Positions 1 through 7,537 of a DNA stretch of 12,731 nucleotides are shown here, in pieces. How positions within the stretch are numbered: the first letter of the stretch is position 1; every line of letters starts with the position of its first letter. The position numbers were made by a program, and so were the translations under genes. Source of the stretch: Halorhodospira sp. (GTDB lineage: Bacteria; Pseudomonadota; Gammaproteobacteria; Nitrococcales; Halorhodospiraceae); contig SKJZ01000166.1 in the NCBI GenBank assembly GCA_007121755.1, forward strand, positions 1 to 12,731, written 5' to 3'. The notes under the pieces were generated by a model that worked only from the letters and a program-made list of their open reading frames with translations, was not told the origin of the DNA and ran no database searches.

Positions 1-263
<263 letters not shown>

Positions 264-265
264 GG

Positions 266-667
266 TCAGTACTCCCGGCGGGTAACCAGCGTCATCCGCT
301 CGACACCCGCGGCCCGCAAATCTTCCATAAGGTCGAGCAGCCGGCCCGAATCCATCCCGCCGTCGGCCTTCACCTCCACTTCACGGGCGGGATCGGCGTC
401 CAGCACCCCGCGCACCCGATCGGCCACCTCCTCCCAGCCGATCTCCTTGCCGTTCACGGCCACGGCGCCTTGTGGAGAGAGCAGAATCCGGACCGGCTCC
501 GGCGTGACATCCTCACCGGTCACTGCATCAGGAGGATCGACCTCGAAGGGGTCCGCGGGGGTCAGCGTGCCGGCGATCATGAAAAAGATCAGCAACAGAA
601 AGACGATATTGATCAGAGGAACCACGTTCTCCTCTGGAGCGCGCTCTCGAGGCTGGGGCAATCTCAT
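266..667 (-). CDS. exbD: ExbD-family biopolymer transport protein (Asn in place of the TM Asp)
   Basis: A 133-aa ExbD homologue of usual length. It has a short cytoplasmic N-terminus, one transmembrane helix (about residues 15-37, VVPLINIVFLLLIFFMIAG) and a periplasmic domain of about 90 residues. In ExbD the single helix normally carries an Asp (D25 in E. coli) that is essential for proton use. Here the corresponding residue in the PLI-x-IVF context is Asn20, coded AAT, while the neighbouring ExbD copy keeps Asp. The start ATG overlaps the stop of the upstream exbD in an ATGA arrangement (664-667), implying translational coupling; tonB begins two bases after its stop. ExbD acts as a dimer inside an ExbB pentamer, so this copy may be the proton-inactive partner of a heterodimer; that role is inference. 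Confidence 0.92.
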   Translation of the reverse strand: MRLPQPRERAPEENVVPLINIVFLLLIFFMIAGTLTPADPFEVDPPDAVTGEDVTPEPVRILLSPQGAVAVNGKEIGWEEVADRVRGVLDADPAREVEVKADGGMDSGRLLDLMEDLRAAGVERMTLVTRREY

Positions 668-1071
668 CGTGCATCCCTCACCACGGCGACGTCATCCGCT
701 CCGGCACGGCCCGCCGCGTCCATGGCATCCACCACCCGCTGCACAGGCGCGTCGGCCATCACCGCGACCTGTATCAGCCGCCGCGGGTCGGCGGCGACCA
801 TCTCGCCGATACGCTCAGCTAAACGATCCTCGAGAACCGCTTCACCATCCACCTGGAAACCGTCGGCCGCCACCTGTATGCGCAGGATCTCCGGCTCGTC
901 TGGCTCCGCCACGGAATCGGGGGAGGGCGTATCCAACGGAAAGCCGTGCCACTCCACGAAGGTGGAGGCAAGCATGAAAAAGACCAACAGGATGAAGACG
1001 ACGTCGATAAGCGGTGTCAGACTGACCAAGCGACGCCGCCGCCTCGGCTCATCAATTTGCATGGGCGACAC
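664..1071 (-). CDS. exbD: ExbD-family biopolymer transport protein (canonical Asp)
   Basis: A 135-aa ExbD homologue. A basic N-terminus (DEPRRRRR) precedes one transmembrane helix (about residues 17-39, LTPLIDVVFILLVFFML) with the expected essential Asp at residue 23, and then a periplasmic domain. It would supply the proton-carrying Asp of the ExbB-ExbD motor. The start is ambiguous: GTG at 1071 is the furthest upstream possibility (an in-frame TAA lies just before it), and an ATG three codons later (1062) is equally plausible and would remove MSP from the N-terminus. Both overlap the end of exbB (by 20 or 11 bases), so translation is probably coupled, and neither has a well-spaced ribosome site. 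The 3' end overlaps the next exbD by four bases. Confidence 0.92.
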   Translation of the reverse strand: MSPMQIDEPRRRRRLVSLTPLIDVVFILLVFFMLASTFVEWHGFPLDTPSPDSVAEPDEPEILRIQVAADGFQVDGEAVLEDRLAERIGEMVAADPRRLIQVAVMADAPVQRVVDAMDAAGRAGADDVAVVRDAR

Positions 1072-1801
1072 GGCGGCCGCTTACGGCCTCCAGCCGATAC
1101 GGCTCCTCTTCGCCGGCATCCTGCGCAGCCGACGCCGCGGGCGGCGGTGTGGTGAAGACTTGAGTCACCGCGTCTTCCATCCGGTGCCGGAAGCGCTCAA
1201 CGATCCGCTCCAACCAAGTCAACGCCGCCACCGCCGGGATGGCCAATGCCAGCCCAGCGGCGGTGGTCAGCAACGCCTCCCAGATGCCACCGGAGAGTAA
1301 GGCGGGGTCGACGCGGCTACCGGCCATCTCCAATTGGCGGAACGCCTCGATCATCCCGAGCACCGTGCCCAACAACCCCAGCAGCGGGCTGAGGACGCCG
1401 ATCACCTCCAGGCCGCGCAGATAACTGCGCAACTCCTCCAGGCGGAGTACCGCCTGACGGGTCACTTCCTCGCGCAGGGTCGCCTCATCCAGCTCGCCAT
1501 CCCAGCGGCCCCGCATCGCCAGCAGCACCACGCCGGCCCCAGGATTACGGCTGGCCTCGAGCCGTTCGACGGCTTCCCGGTGCCGGCCCGAACGCCACTC
1601 ATCAAGGGCTGTCTGCAACAACCGGCGTTGAAAGAGCCGCGCGGCTACGAATTGCCACAGCTTGATCAGGATCAGTGCCAGGGTAACGACAGAGAGTACG
1701 GCGAGGATCGTCAGTACCGGTCCACCCATCTCCAACAGGCCGGCAACCCGCTCCATCAAGTGCGTCCCTACTATCGGGTCGGAAGAGTGATCGGCGTTCA
1801 T
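1052..1801 (-). CDS. exbB: ExbB/TolQ/MotA-family proton channel subunit
   Basis: A 249-aa ExbB homologue, the pentameric inner-membrane channel that holds ExbD and TonB. Three transmembrane segments are visible: about residues 28-50, 132-155 and 174-197, with a large cytoplasmic loop between the first two. The family signature is clear: GLLGTVLGMIEAF at 142-154 and LLTTAAGLALAIPA at 177-190, including the conserved pore-lining Thr residues. An acidic, Ala/Pro-rich cytoplasmic tail follows. The ATG at 1801 has an AGGAG eight bases upstream, which decides the start over an internal Met16. It is the first gene of the exbB-exbD-exbD-tonB unit and is preceded by a Fur-like promoter. The gene order and lack of TolA/TolB neighbours favour ExbB over TolQ. 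Confidence 0.95.
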   Translation of the reverse strand: MNADHSSDPIVGTHLMERVAGLLEMGGPVLTILAVLSVVTLALILIKLWQFVAARLFQRRLLQTALDEWRSGRHREAVERLEASRNPGAGVVLLAMRGRWDGELDEATLREEVTRQAVLRLEELRSYLRGLEVIGVLSPLLGLLGTVLGMIEAFRQLEMAGSRVDPALLSGGIWEALLTTAAGLALAIPAVAALTWLERIVERFRHRMEDAVTQVFTTPPPAASAAQDAGEEEPYRLEAVSGRRVAHAN

Positions 1802-1839
1802 ACCGGTTCTCCTGGACGAATCAGCTCATCAGGGAGGGG

Positions 1840-1871
1840 ATTCTATTGAGAGTGCGAATCATTTTCAATTA
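1840..1871 (-). promoter_or_regulatory. Sigma70-type promoter overlapped by a probable Fur box (exbB operon)
   Basis: Reading the minus strand, TTGAAA (1868-1863) and TAGAAT (1845-1840) are separated by exactly 17 bases, each matching the sigma70 hexamers at five of six positions. Transcription would start near 1833, about 30 bases before the exbB ATG. The core TTGAAAATGATTCGCACTCT (1868-1849) resembles the AATGAGAATGATTCTCATT type of Fur site and covers the -35 and most of the spacer, as expected for iron-dependent repression. The assignment is from pattern matching and gene context. Confidence 0.72.
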
Positions 1872-2118
1872 CAGCGTCAATCTGGCGCACCCTAAGGGGG
1901 TCAGCTCCGGTACAACTGCAAATCACATGCCGCCGCGGGGCACCACTCCACGGCACCCGTTTCGCGGGGGATCCACCGCCGGGAGCGGCAGATAGAACCG
2001 CGGCAGGGTCACCGACTACGTGTCAAATGCCACGCCACTGCGGGATTTAACGCAACTGCCCCGTCGTAGGCGGCGTAAACACCTTATGGACACACGGGTG
2101 AAATGCGGGGCCCCGATT
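1872..2118. other. Intergenic region without recognised gene
   Basis: About 250 bases between the exbB promoter and the stop of the upstream transcription unit. I see no convincing coding frame or RNA gene. The only local structure is near 2099-2119. Minus-strand GAAAT and ATTTC flank a self-complementary CGGGGCCCCG (2107-2116), a possible weak hairpin just after the stop at 2119, but no T-run follows it. Confidence 0.4.
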
Positions 2119-2646
2119 TCAAATCTCGTCGGGGTAAACCGTGGCCAGTGGGCGCCAATCCAACTCCCCCTCCGGGCCCAAGCGGTATTCGAGCAAAGCG
2201 GCGCCACGCCCCGCGTCGCTGTCGAAGACCGCGTAGACCCAGCGGTCGGAGAGGATCACGGTCTCATCGGAGACCAGCTGGAGGGGACTATCTTCGATCG
2301 ATAATTCCTCGTCGTGCCGCTCCATGTACCGTGCCAGGTCGGCGAACAGATACCGTTCCGGATCGTTGTCGACCCCCGCCGCTTCCAAGCGCCGCACCGC
2401 CGCCGTGGAGAGCCCCAGCCGCCGCGCTCCGGGTTGGCGCTCCGAGCGGTCCAGTTCCTCTAGTGCGACCGTGGCGGCCTGGAGCTCCTTCTCCAGGGCC
2501 TCGCTTCGCTCCACGGCCTGAAACGCGATGTAGTAGAGCCAGCCCGCCACGGCCAACAACATAAGAACTGCCGCCCGCCAGACCAGCCGCTCCCGGATCT
2601 CGGCGGGATCCTTCGCCTTGGCGCCGCCGCTACTGCTACCGCTCAA
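2119..2646 (-). CDS. Membrane-anchored coiled-coil protein of unknown function
   Basis: A 175-aa protein I do not recognise. A polar cytoplasmic N-terminus (Ser/Gly/Lys-rich, residues 1-20) is followed by one hydrophobic segment (about 24-44) and an acidic heptad-like helix (about 44-70, ERSEALEKELQ), which looks like a short coiled coil. A mixed C-terminal domain (about 95-175) contains likely beta strands around DETVILSDRWVYAVFDSD. The pattern of basic residues before the helix suggests a periplasmic C-terminus. The start ATG overlaps the stop of the YajG-like lipoprotein gene by four bases (ATGA), so the two are very likely coexpressed and may work at the cell envelope. No enzyme motif is visible. 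Confidence 0.75.
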   Translation of the reverse strand: MSGSSSGGAKAKDPAEIRERLVWRAAVLMLLAVAGWLYYIAFQAVERSEALEKELQAATVALEELDRSERQPGARRLGLSTAAVRRLEAAGVDNDPERYLFADLARYMERHDEELSIEDSPLQLVSDETVILSDRWVYAVFDSDAGRGAALLEYRLGPEGELDWRPLATVYPDEI

Positions 2647-3230
2647 GGGGCGCTGTCCAACAGCCTGACCAGGGCGTCCTCGTTGACGACTCGGGTCACG
2701 GCCCGGGAGAGCACATCGTTGACCATCCGCTCGTTCTTGGCCCGTGTCGGCCCGATAATCACGCGCTCGCTCGTGTTGGTCGAGAACTCGGCGGTGTGCC
2801 GCCTCTCGCCGCGCTGGGCAGTAGCGGTAAGATCCACCGAGATGAATACCTGCCGCCCCACGCCGGTCGTTACCCGCTCGGCGACGTAGTCGAAGTCGGT
2901 CACCTCCACTTCGAGCCGGCGATCGGCATCCGGATCCCAGGAGACGACCTCGAATCCTCGCCGGGTCAAGCCGGCGGCGACGGCGTCATGGACCGTAGCG
3001 TCAAGGTTCTCTTGAGCGGTGAGCGTCACTTCGGACTCCTTATCCCGATACCCCAGGATATCCCGCGGCCTCCTGTCCACTACGCGCAACGCCACCTGCT
3101 TCGGCGTATCGGTGAAACGCTCAACCACTTCGGGCTGTGGATCGAGCGTCACTACCTGCGGCACCGGCGCGCACCCCGCCGCTGCTACTGCGGCCAGAGC
3201 CGCACCTGCCACTACCTTCAATAGTTGCAT
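2643..3230 (-). CDS. YajG-family lipoprotein
   Basis: A 195-aa probable lipoprotein. A short signal peptide (MQLLKVVAGAALAAVAAAGC) ends in an AAGC lipobox, making Cys20 the lipidated residue; the -3 position is Ala rather than the usual Leu, but the setting is typical. The mature part resembles the YajG family of uncharacterised envelope lipoproteins: an early VALRVVDRRP strand, a TARGxxV-like segment (here LTRRGFEVV), and a late strand region QVFISVDLTATAQ. The ATG at 3230 has a strong purine tract (AAGGGGG) at suitable spacing. It overlaps the next gene by four bases. The 169-base gap upstream (3231-3399) shows only a GC-rich inverted repeat (TCCGGG/CCCGGA, about 3262-3279) without a T-run, and no promoter I would defend. 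The molecular function of the family is not known to me. Confidence 0.78.
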   Translation of the reverse strand: MQLLKVVAGAALAAVAAAGCAPVPQVVTLDPQPEVVERFTDTPKQVALRVVDRRPRDILGYRDKESEVTLTAQENLDATVHDAVAAGLTRRGFEVVSWDPDADRRLEVEVTDFDYVAERVTTGVGRQVFISVDLTATAQRGERRHTAEFSTNTSERVIIGPTRAKNERMVNDVLSRAVTRVVNEDALVRLLDSAP

Positions 3231-3399
3231 AAATCCCCCTTGTCACAGTCAGTTGTCGATCCTCCGGGCCGACCCCGGACGACATGCTCGGGGAGCTCGA
3301 AAAACCGTCCGCGCCATGTCCCGTCCCGACCACGTATCGGCTGAACGCGCCCCTTGGATTCTCTGCGTTTATCGGCGATTTTCGCATCACCAAGGTAAA

Positions 3400-4341
3400 T
3401 TATGGACCATCAGAGTCAAAAAGATCCTGCAGATACGGAGACATGCGCTCCACGGCGCTTTCGCCGATGGCGATGGTCTCATCGGCCCGGTCGAACTCGA
3501 GCAAACCGATATGGGCCAACCGGGGCGCGATCAAGAGGTCGGGAGGGTCGCCGGCCATGCGGCTGCGGGTAATGCGGTCTTGCATGATGTTCAGCGAGCC
3601 GGCGATAACCTCGAACAGGCCGGGCGGCGCCGGCCCTTTGCGGTCACTTTCCCCATTCCACCAACCGACGAGGGTGGCGGCCCGCTCCCGCAGCCTGTCC
3701 GGCACATGTTGATACAACCACGCCTCGGCGTCACCCCAACCGCGGGTGATTCCGGCGTGCCGCCTGGTGTGGCGCCCCACCAGGTCTCCGTTAAGGTTGA
3801 CCGCAACGACCACCTCGGCTCCCATGGCGCGGCAGAGGCTTACCGGCACTGGATTCACCAGCCCGCCGTCGACCAACCAGTCGTCACCGAAGTGCGCCGG
3901 CGGCAGCAGTCCTGGCAGGGCGGTAGACGCCTGTAAGGCGTCGGCCAACGGGCCTTCGCGCAGCCACACCTCGGTGCCCTTGCCCAAACGGGTCGCCACC
4001 GCCCCGAACGCCGGGTCCAACCCCTCCACGCGCGCGTCCGCCAAGTGTTCGGCGTAGAGTTGAGCCAGGCGCCGCCCCTCCATCAAACCCCCGCCGCCGC
4101 GCAGTGTAACGTCGATCATGGCCAGCACGTTGGCGCGGGTCAGCGAACGCACCCACCCCTCCAGTTCATCCAACCGGCCAGCCGCGTAGAACGCCCCCAC
4201 CACCGCACCCACGGAGGTGCCCGCCACGACTCGAGGGTGAACTCCCCGCCTCTCCAGCGCCCGGATCACTCCGATATGGGACCAGCCGCGCGCCGAGCCG
4301 CTTCCCAGGGCCAAGCCGACTCGCGGTGATGATTCCGACAC
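3400..4341 (-). CDS. Patatin-like phospholipase family protein (RssA-type)
   Basis: A 313-aa patatin-fold lipid acyl hydrolase, predicted to use a Ser-Asp dyad. The family signature is complete: a Gly-rich oxyanion loop near the N-terminus (LGSGSARGWSHIG, residues 12-24), the nucleophile elbow GTSVG with Ser43, and the DGG motif with Asp158. This compact arrangement close to the N-terminus matches the bacterial RssA/YchK-like subgroup rather than secreted ExoU-like toxins, and I see no signal peptide, so it is probably cytoplasmic or membrane-associated. The start is GTG at 4341 with GGGAGGG about nine bases upstream. It begins 48 bases after the nrdJb stop, so readthrough from the reductase genes is possible. 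The substrate is not predictable from sequence alone. Confidence 0.9.
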   Translation of the reverse strand: MSESSPRVGLALGSGSARGWSHIGVIRALERRGVHPRVVAGTSVGAVVGAFYAAGRLDELEGWVRSLTRANVLAMIDVTLRGGGGLMEGRRLAQLYAEHLADARVEGLDPAFGAVATRLGKGTEVWLREGPLADALQASTALPGLLPPAHFGDDWLVDGGLVNPVPVSLCRAMGAEVVVAVNLNGDLVGRHTRRHAGITRGWGDAEAWLYQHVPDRLRERAATLVGWWNGESDRKGPAPPGLFEVIAGSLNIMQDRITRSRMAGDPPDLLIAPRLAHIGLLEFDRADETIAIGESAVERMSPYLQDLFDSDGP

Positions 4342-4389
4342 TGCCGCGCGCCCTCCCGAAACGTCTGTTCTACTTCGCCTGCGGCGCCC

Positions 4390-5100
4390 TTAGCCGCACT
4401 TGGAATCGCCACAGTTGAGGCAGGTCAGGCAACCGTCCATCTGCACCAGCGCCTTAGTGTTGCACTTCGTGCACAGCCGGGCGTGCTCGGGGTAGGTACC
4501 GCGCTTCCCATCGCCATCGTTGGCCGACGGACCACCGCCCTCCAACTCCGCGCGTTTCTGTTCGACAAAGCGGCGTTGATGCTCATCCAGCGCCTCGGCC
4601 TCGATCATGCCGATCTCTTTCAAGTGGGTCTCGATGACATCGCCAATCTCCGCCACCAGCGACGGCATGAAACGGCCGCCCCGCTTAAAGTAGCCACCCC
4701 GCGGATCGAAGACGGAGCGCAACTCCTCCACCAGAAAGGTGCAGTCCCCCCCTTTGCGGAAGACAGCAGAGACGATGCGCGTCAACGCGACGATCCATTG
4801 GAAGTGGTCCATATTCTTCGAGTTGATAAAGATCTCGAAGGGACGACGAAGCTCGTGCTCGGTGCCCTGATTCAACACCACATCGTTGATGGTGACATAC
4901 AGGGCGTGCTCCGACAGGGGTGTTTTGATCTTGTAGGTATACCCCTCCAAGGACTCCGGCCGTTCAAGCTGCTCGTGCATATGCTCGATGTCCTGCCCCA
5001 CCGGCCCCTCAGTGGCCCGCCCCTCGGCGGCCGCCTCCTGCAGCGGCACAGGGCGGACCACTTCGTAATCAATAATGCGGCTTTCGATTTTCTTCGCCAT
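4390..5100 (-). CDS. nrdJb: Class II ribonucleotide reductase, small split component (NrdJb-type, TSCPD domain)
   Basis: A 236-aa protein matching the detached C-terminal part of adenosylcobalamin-dependent ribonucleotide reductase, as in organisms with separate NrdJa and NrdJb. A TSCPD-type domain occupies about residues 55-165 (YKIKTPLSEHALYVTIND and a later RSVFDPRGGYFKRGGRF segment). A charged linker leads to a Cys-rich tail with Cys210, 213, 224, 227, 230 and 235 (CTKC, CLTCLNC, SKC). These can form a zinc-like knuckle and a terminal redox pair that would re-reduce the active-site disulfide of the catalytic chain; the exact role of each Cys is inference. The ATG at 5100 has GGGGA upstream. 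It lies 186 bases downstream of nrdJa, and the gap is full of short repeats. Confidence 0.9.
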   Translation of the reverse strand: MAKKIESRIIDYEVVRPVPLQEAAAEGRATEGPVGQDIEHMHEQLERPESLEGYTYKIKTPLSEHALYVTINDVVLNQGTEHELRRPFEIFINSKNMDHFQWIVALTRIVSAVFRKGGDCTFLVEELRSVFDPRGGYFKRGGRFMPSLVAEIGDVIETHLKEIGMIEAEALDEHQRRFVEQKRAELEGGGPSANDGDGKRGTYPEHARLCTKCNTKALVQMDGCLTCLNCGDSKCG

Positions 5101-5137
5101 AGCGCGGTCCCCATAAACATCCGAAGTCTCTGGTGTC

Positions 5138-5168
5138 TAGCTTCAAGTTCCTAGTTCCAAGTTCCAAG
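5138..5168. repeat. Heptamer tandem repeat, AAGTTCC type
   Basis: Four successive 7-bp units (TAGCTTC, AAGTTCC, TAGTTCC, AAGTTCC) run from 5138 to 5165, followed by a partial AAG. They lie in the spacer between nrdJb and nrdJa and are noncoding. Confidence 0.7.
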
Positions 5169-5170
5169 AG

Positions 5171-5199
5171 GAGATTGCTTCGCTCCGCTCGCAATGACG
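5171..5199. repeat. REP-like hairpin sequence
   Basis: The inverted ends ATTGC (5174-5178) and GCAAT (5191-5195) enclose a CGCTCCGCT core. From memory, the ATTGCGAGCG...GCAATC type of intergenic hairpin is scattered through many unrelated bacterial genomes; I could not check this here. It sits between two heptamer arrays in the nrdJa-nrdJb spacer. Confidence 0.55.
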
Positions 5200-5212
5200 G
5201 AGTATCCAGCCT

Positions 5213-5268
5213 TTCCCTTACCACTTGCTACTTACGACTTGCCTCTTGCCTCTTGCCTCTTGCGACTT
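5213..5268. repeat. Heptamer tandem repeat, GCCTCTT type
   Basis: Eight consecutive 7-bp units can be read: TTCCCTT, ACCACTT, GCTACTT, ACGACTT, three perfect GCCTCTT and GCGACTT. The minus-strand consensus is AAGNNGY. The array ends 18 bases before the nrdJa stop. Confidence 0.8.
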
Positions 5269-5286
5269 AACCGCTTCCCACTCCAC

Positions 5287-7443
5287 TCAAAACTTCCCGT
5301 AATACCCTTCCTTGAGCGCGTCGTAGAGGTTGGCGGCGGTATGTTTCTCGCCGTCGTACTCCACCTCCTCGTCGCCCCGCAGATCCATGCTGGTGCCGTC
5401 CTCCAGCCGGAAGCGGTAGGTGGTCTCCGACAGATCCTTATCCTTGACCAGGACACCCTGGAAGGCCTCCGGGTTGTACCGGAACGTCGTGCATCCCTTG
5501 AGCCCGCTTTGATACGCGTAGCGGTAGATATCCTTGAAGTCCTCGTACGCGTATGCGGTGGGCACGTTGGCCGTCTTCGAAATTGAGGAGTCCACCCACT
5601 TCTGGGCGGCGGCCTGGACCGCCACATGCTCCTTGGGTGACACATCGTCAGCGCTGATGAAGTAGTCCGGCAACCCGCCCCCGCCTTCGGCGAAACCCTC
5701 CGGTAGCGCCTCGGCATCGACTAGGTGGCGGTATGCCAGCAACTCGAAGGAGTAGACCGAGACCTTCTCCTTGCTCTTGCGCCCCTCGCGGATGACGTTG
5801 CGGCTGTAATGGTGGGCGAAGGACGGCTCGATCCCGTTGCTGGCGTTGTTGGCCAGCGACAGGGAGATGGTGCCAGTGGGCGCAATGGAGGTGTGGTGGG
5901 TAAAGCGCGCGCCCTCTTCGGAGATCCGTTCCACCAACTCCGGCGCCACTTCGATCAGCCGCTGCATGTACCGGCTGTACTTGGCCAACAGCACCCGCCC
6001 GGGCACTTCATCCCCGACCCGGTAGCCGTCCACCGCCATCTCCGGACGCTGCGCCAGCATCTTGGCGGTCACGGTAAAGCTCTCGTCCATAATCGGAGCG
6101 GGACCCTTTTCAGCGGCCAGTTCTACGCCAGCCTCCCAGCCGGCAACCGCCATCTCCCGCGCCACCGTCTCGGTAAATTCGAGAGACTCTTCGTGCCCGT
6201 AGCGCATGCCAAGCATGGTCAGTGTGGAGCCGAGGCCGAGAAAGCCCATACCGTGACGGCGCTTGCGGAGGATCTCGCCGCGCTGGCGCTCCAGCGGCAG
6301 GCCGTTCATCTCCACCACGTTGTCGAGCATGCGGGTGAAGACGCGCACCACTTCCCGGTACTCGTCCCAATCGAAGCGCGCCTCGTCGGTGAACGGATCG
6401 CGCACGAATTTGGTGAGGTTGACCGACCCCAACAGGCAGGCGCCGAAGGGGGGAAGCGGTTGCTCGCCGCACGGATTGGTGGCCCGGATCTCCTCGCAGA
6501 ACCAGTTGTTGTTCTGTTCGTTGACGCGGTCGATCAGGATAAAGCCCGGCTCGGCGAAGTCGTAGGTGGATGTCATGATCAGATCCCACATCCGCCGCGC
6601 CTTAACGCGCTTGTAGATGCGGCACGCCACCAGACCCTTGTCGTCGGAAATATAGCCGTCGCGCACCGGCCAATCGCGCCACAGCACCTGCTCCGAGTCC
6701 GCCAGATCGATGCCGTCGATCTCAGCCTCGCGAGGGGTCATCGGGAAGGCCAACGGCCACTCCCGGTCGTCCTCCACCGCCTTCATGAACTCGTCGGTGA
6801 TCAGCAGGGAGAGGTTGAACTGGCGCAGGCGGGCGTCTTCCCGCTTAGCGCGGATGAAATCGAGCACATCGGGGTGGCCCACGTCGAAGGTGGCCATCTG
6901 CGCCCCGCGGCGTCCGCCCGCGGAGGAGACGGTGAAGCACATCTTGTCGAAGATATCCATGAACGAGAGGGCGCCGGAGGTATAGGCGCCGGCGCCGGAG
7001 ACATACGCCCCCTTGGGTCGCAGAGTGGAGAATTCGTAGCCGATCCCGCACCCCGCCTTCAGCGTCAAGCCCGCCTCGTGGACCTTGCGCAGGATGCCGT
7101 CCATGGAGTCTTCCACCGTACCGGAGACGGTGCAGTTGATGGTCGAGGTGGCGGGCTTGTGCTCCCACGCCCCGGCATTGGAGACGATCCGCCCGGCGGG
7201 GATGGCGCCCCGGCGCAGCGCCCACAGGAAGCGCTCCGTCCACTCCGCGCGCGCGGGCTCGGACTCCACCTCCGCCAGCGCCTCCGCTACGCGCCGGTAC
7301 GTGCCGTCGACGCTCTCGTCGATCACACGGCCGTCCTTGGTCTTGAGCCGGTACTTCTTGTCCCAGATATCCTCCGATGCGGGCTGCATCGGGATCTCCA
7401 TCACGCCACTGTGCAGTGCGCGCACCTTCGCCGCCGTCTTCAT
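5287..7443 (-). CDS. nrdJa: Class II (adenosylcobalamin-dependent) ribonucleotide reductase, catalytic component
   Basis: A 718-aa catalytic chain that reduces ribonucleotides to deoxyribonucleotides using a radical generated from adenosylcobalamin. The active-site set is present: Cys104 in STINCTVSGT, the radical/acid motif NPCGEQ with Asn323, Cys325 and Glu327, and the partner Cys336 in GACLLGSVNL. Other family marks are AGCGIGYEFSTLRP (130-143) and the phosphate-binding APTGTISLSLANNASNGIEP (521-540). The chain ends in GYYGKF without a Cys-rich tail, which is encoded instead by nrdJb. I chose ATG 7443 because AAGGAG lies five bases upstream; the frame stays open to 7515, but the extra residues overlap the NrdR/DnaA sites and do not look coding. 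The promoter carries NrdR and DnaA sites. No cobalamin riboswitch is apparent. Confidence 0.96.
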   Translation of the reverse strand: MKTAAKVRALHSGVMEIPMQPASEDIWDKKYRLKTKDGRVIDESVDGTYRRVAEALAEVESEPARAEWTERFLWALRRGAIPAGRIVSNAGAWEHKPATSTINCTVSGTVEDSMDGILRKVHEAGLTLKAGCGIGYEFSTLRPKGAYVSGAGAYTSGALSFMDIFDKMCFTVSSAGGRRGAQMATFDVGHPDVLDFIRAKREDARLRQFNLSLLITDEFMKAVEDDREWPLAFPMTPREAEIDGIDLADSEQVLWRDWPVRDGYISDDKGLVACRIYKRVKARRMWDLIMTSTYDFAEPGFILIDRVNEQNNNWFCEEIRATNPCGEQPLPPFGACLLGSVNLTKFVRDPFTDEARFDWDEYREVVRVFTRMLDNVVEMNGLPLERQRGEILRKRRHGMGFLGLGSTLTMLGMRYGHEESLEFTETVAREMAVAGWEAGVELAAEKGPAPIMDESFTVTAKMLAQRPEMAVDGYRVGDEVPGRVLLAKYSRYMQRLIEVAPELVERISEEGARFTHHTSIAPTGTISLSLANNASNGIEPSFAHHYSRNVIREGRKSKEKVSVYSFELLAYRHLVDAEALPEGFAEGGGGLPDYFISADDVSPKEHVAVQAAAQKWVDSSISKTANVPTAYAYEDFKDIYRYAYQSGLKGCTTFRYNPEAFQGVLVKDKDLSETTYRFRLEDGTSMDLRGDEEVEYDGEKHTAANLYDALKEGYYGKF

Positions 7444-7502
7444 GGGTACTCCTTCCTCCTCCAGTCCCGTGGCTAAAGGGCCGGGGCCCCGGTGTTCACC
7501 AC

Positions 7503-7511
7503 TTATCCACA
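7503..7511 (+). promoter_or_regulatory. DnaA box (perfect TTATCCACA)
   Basis: TTATCCACA is an exact match to the E. coli high-affinity DnaA box, and I see no other exact copy in the window. It lies in the predicted leader of nrdJa, about 60 bases before the start codon, and overlaps the downstream NrdR-like box. DnaA control of a reductase promoter is known for E. coli nrdAB. Confidence 0.6.
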
Positions 7512-7522
7512 ACATATCCAGC
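7507..7522 (-). promoter_or_regulatory. Probable second (weaker) NrdR box
   Basis: The segment CCACAACATATCCAGC matches the NrdR consensus ACACWATATATWGTGT at about 10 of 16 positions. It starts 31 bases from the strong box, the three-helical-turn phasing typical of tandem NrdR boxes. On its own it would be weak; the spacing is what makes it credible. Confidence 0.6.
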
Positions 7523-7537
7523 AGTTTCTCAATGGGG

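Noticed and set aside
1891..1920. A GGGGGTCAGCTCCGG segment resembling the ends of REP-associated transposase units
   Set aside because: It is a single short match from memory, with no paired end, hairpin or transposase gene nearby.
2105..2140. A selenocysteine-tRNA-like arm (GATTTCAAATC with a TCA anticodon-like centre)
   Set aside because: No acceptor stem, long variable arm or CCA end can be built around it, and it overlaps the end of a coding sequence.
2016..2207. A 63-codon minus-strand frame extending past the end of the coiled-coil gene
   Set aside because: Most of its length overlaps the last part of a well-supported gene in another frame, and it has no ribosome site or recognisable motif.
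5213..5268. Short regularly repeated units as a possible CRISPR array
   Set aside because: Units are 7 bp in direct tandem without spacers.
5725..7476. A 583-codon open frame on the plus strand
   Set aside because: It is exactly antisense to nrdJa, whose catalytic motifs are unmistakable. High GC leaves antisense frames open, and its translation shows no domain.
7444..7515. Upstream ATG at 7515 as the nrdJa start
   Set aside because: It would place coding sequence over the DnaA and NrdR sites and lacks a ribosome site, while ATG 7443 has AAGGAG at five bases.
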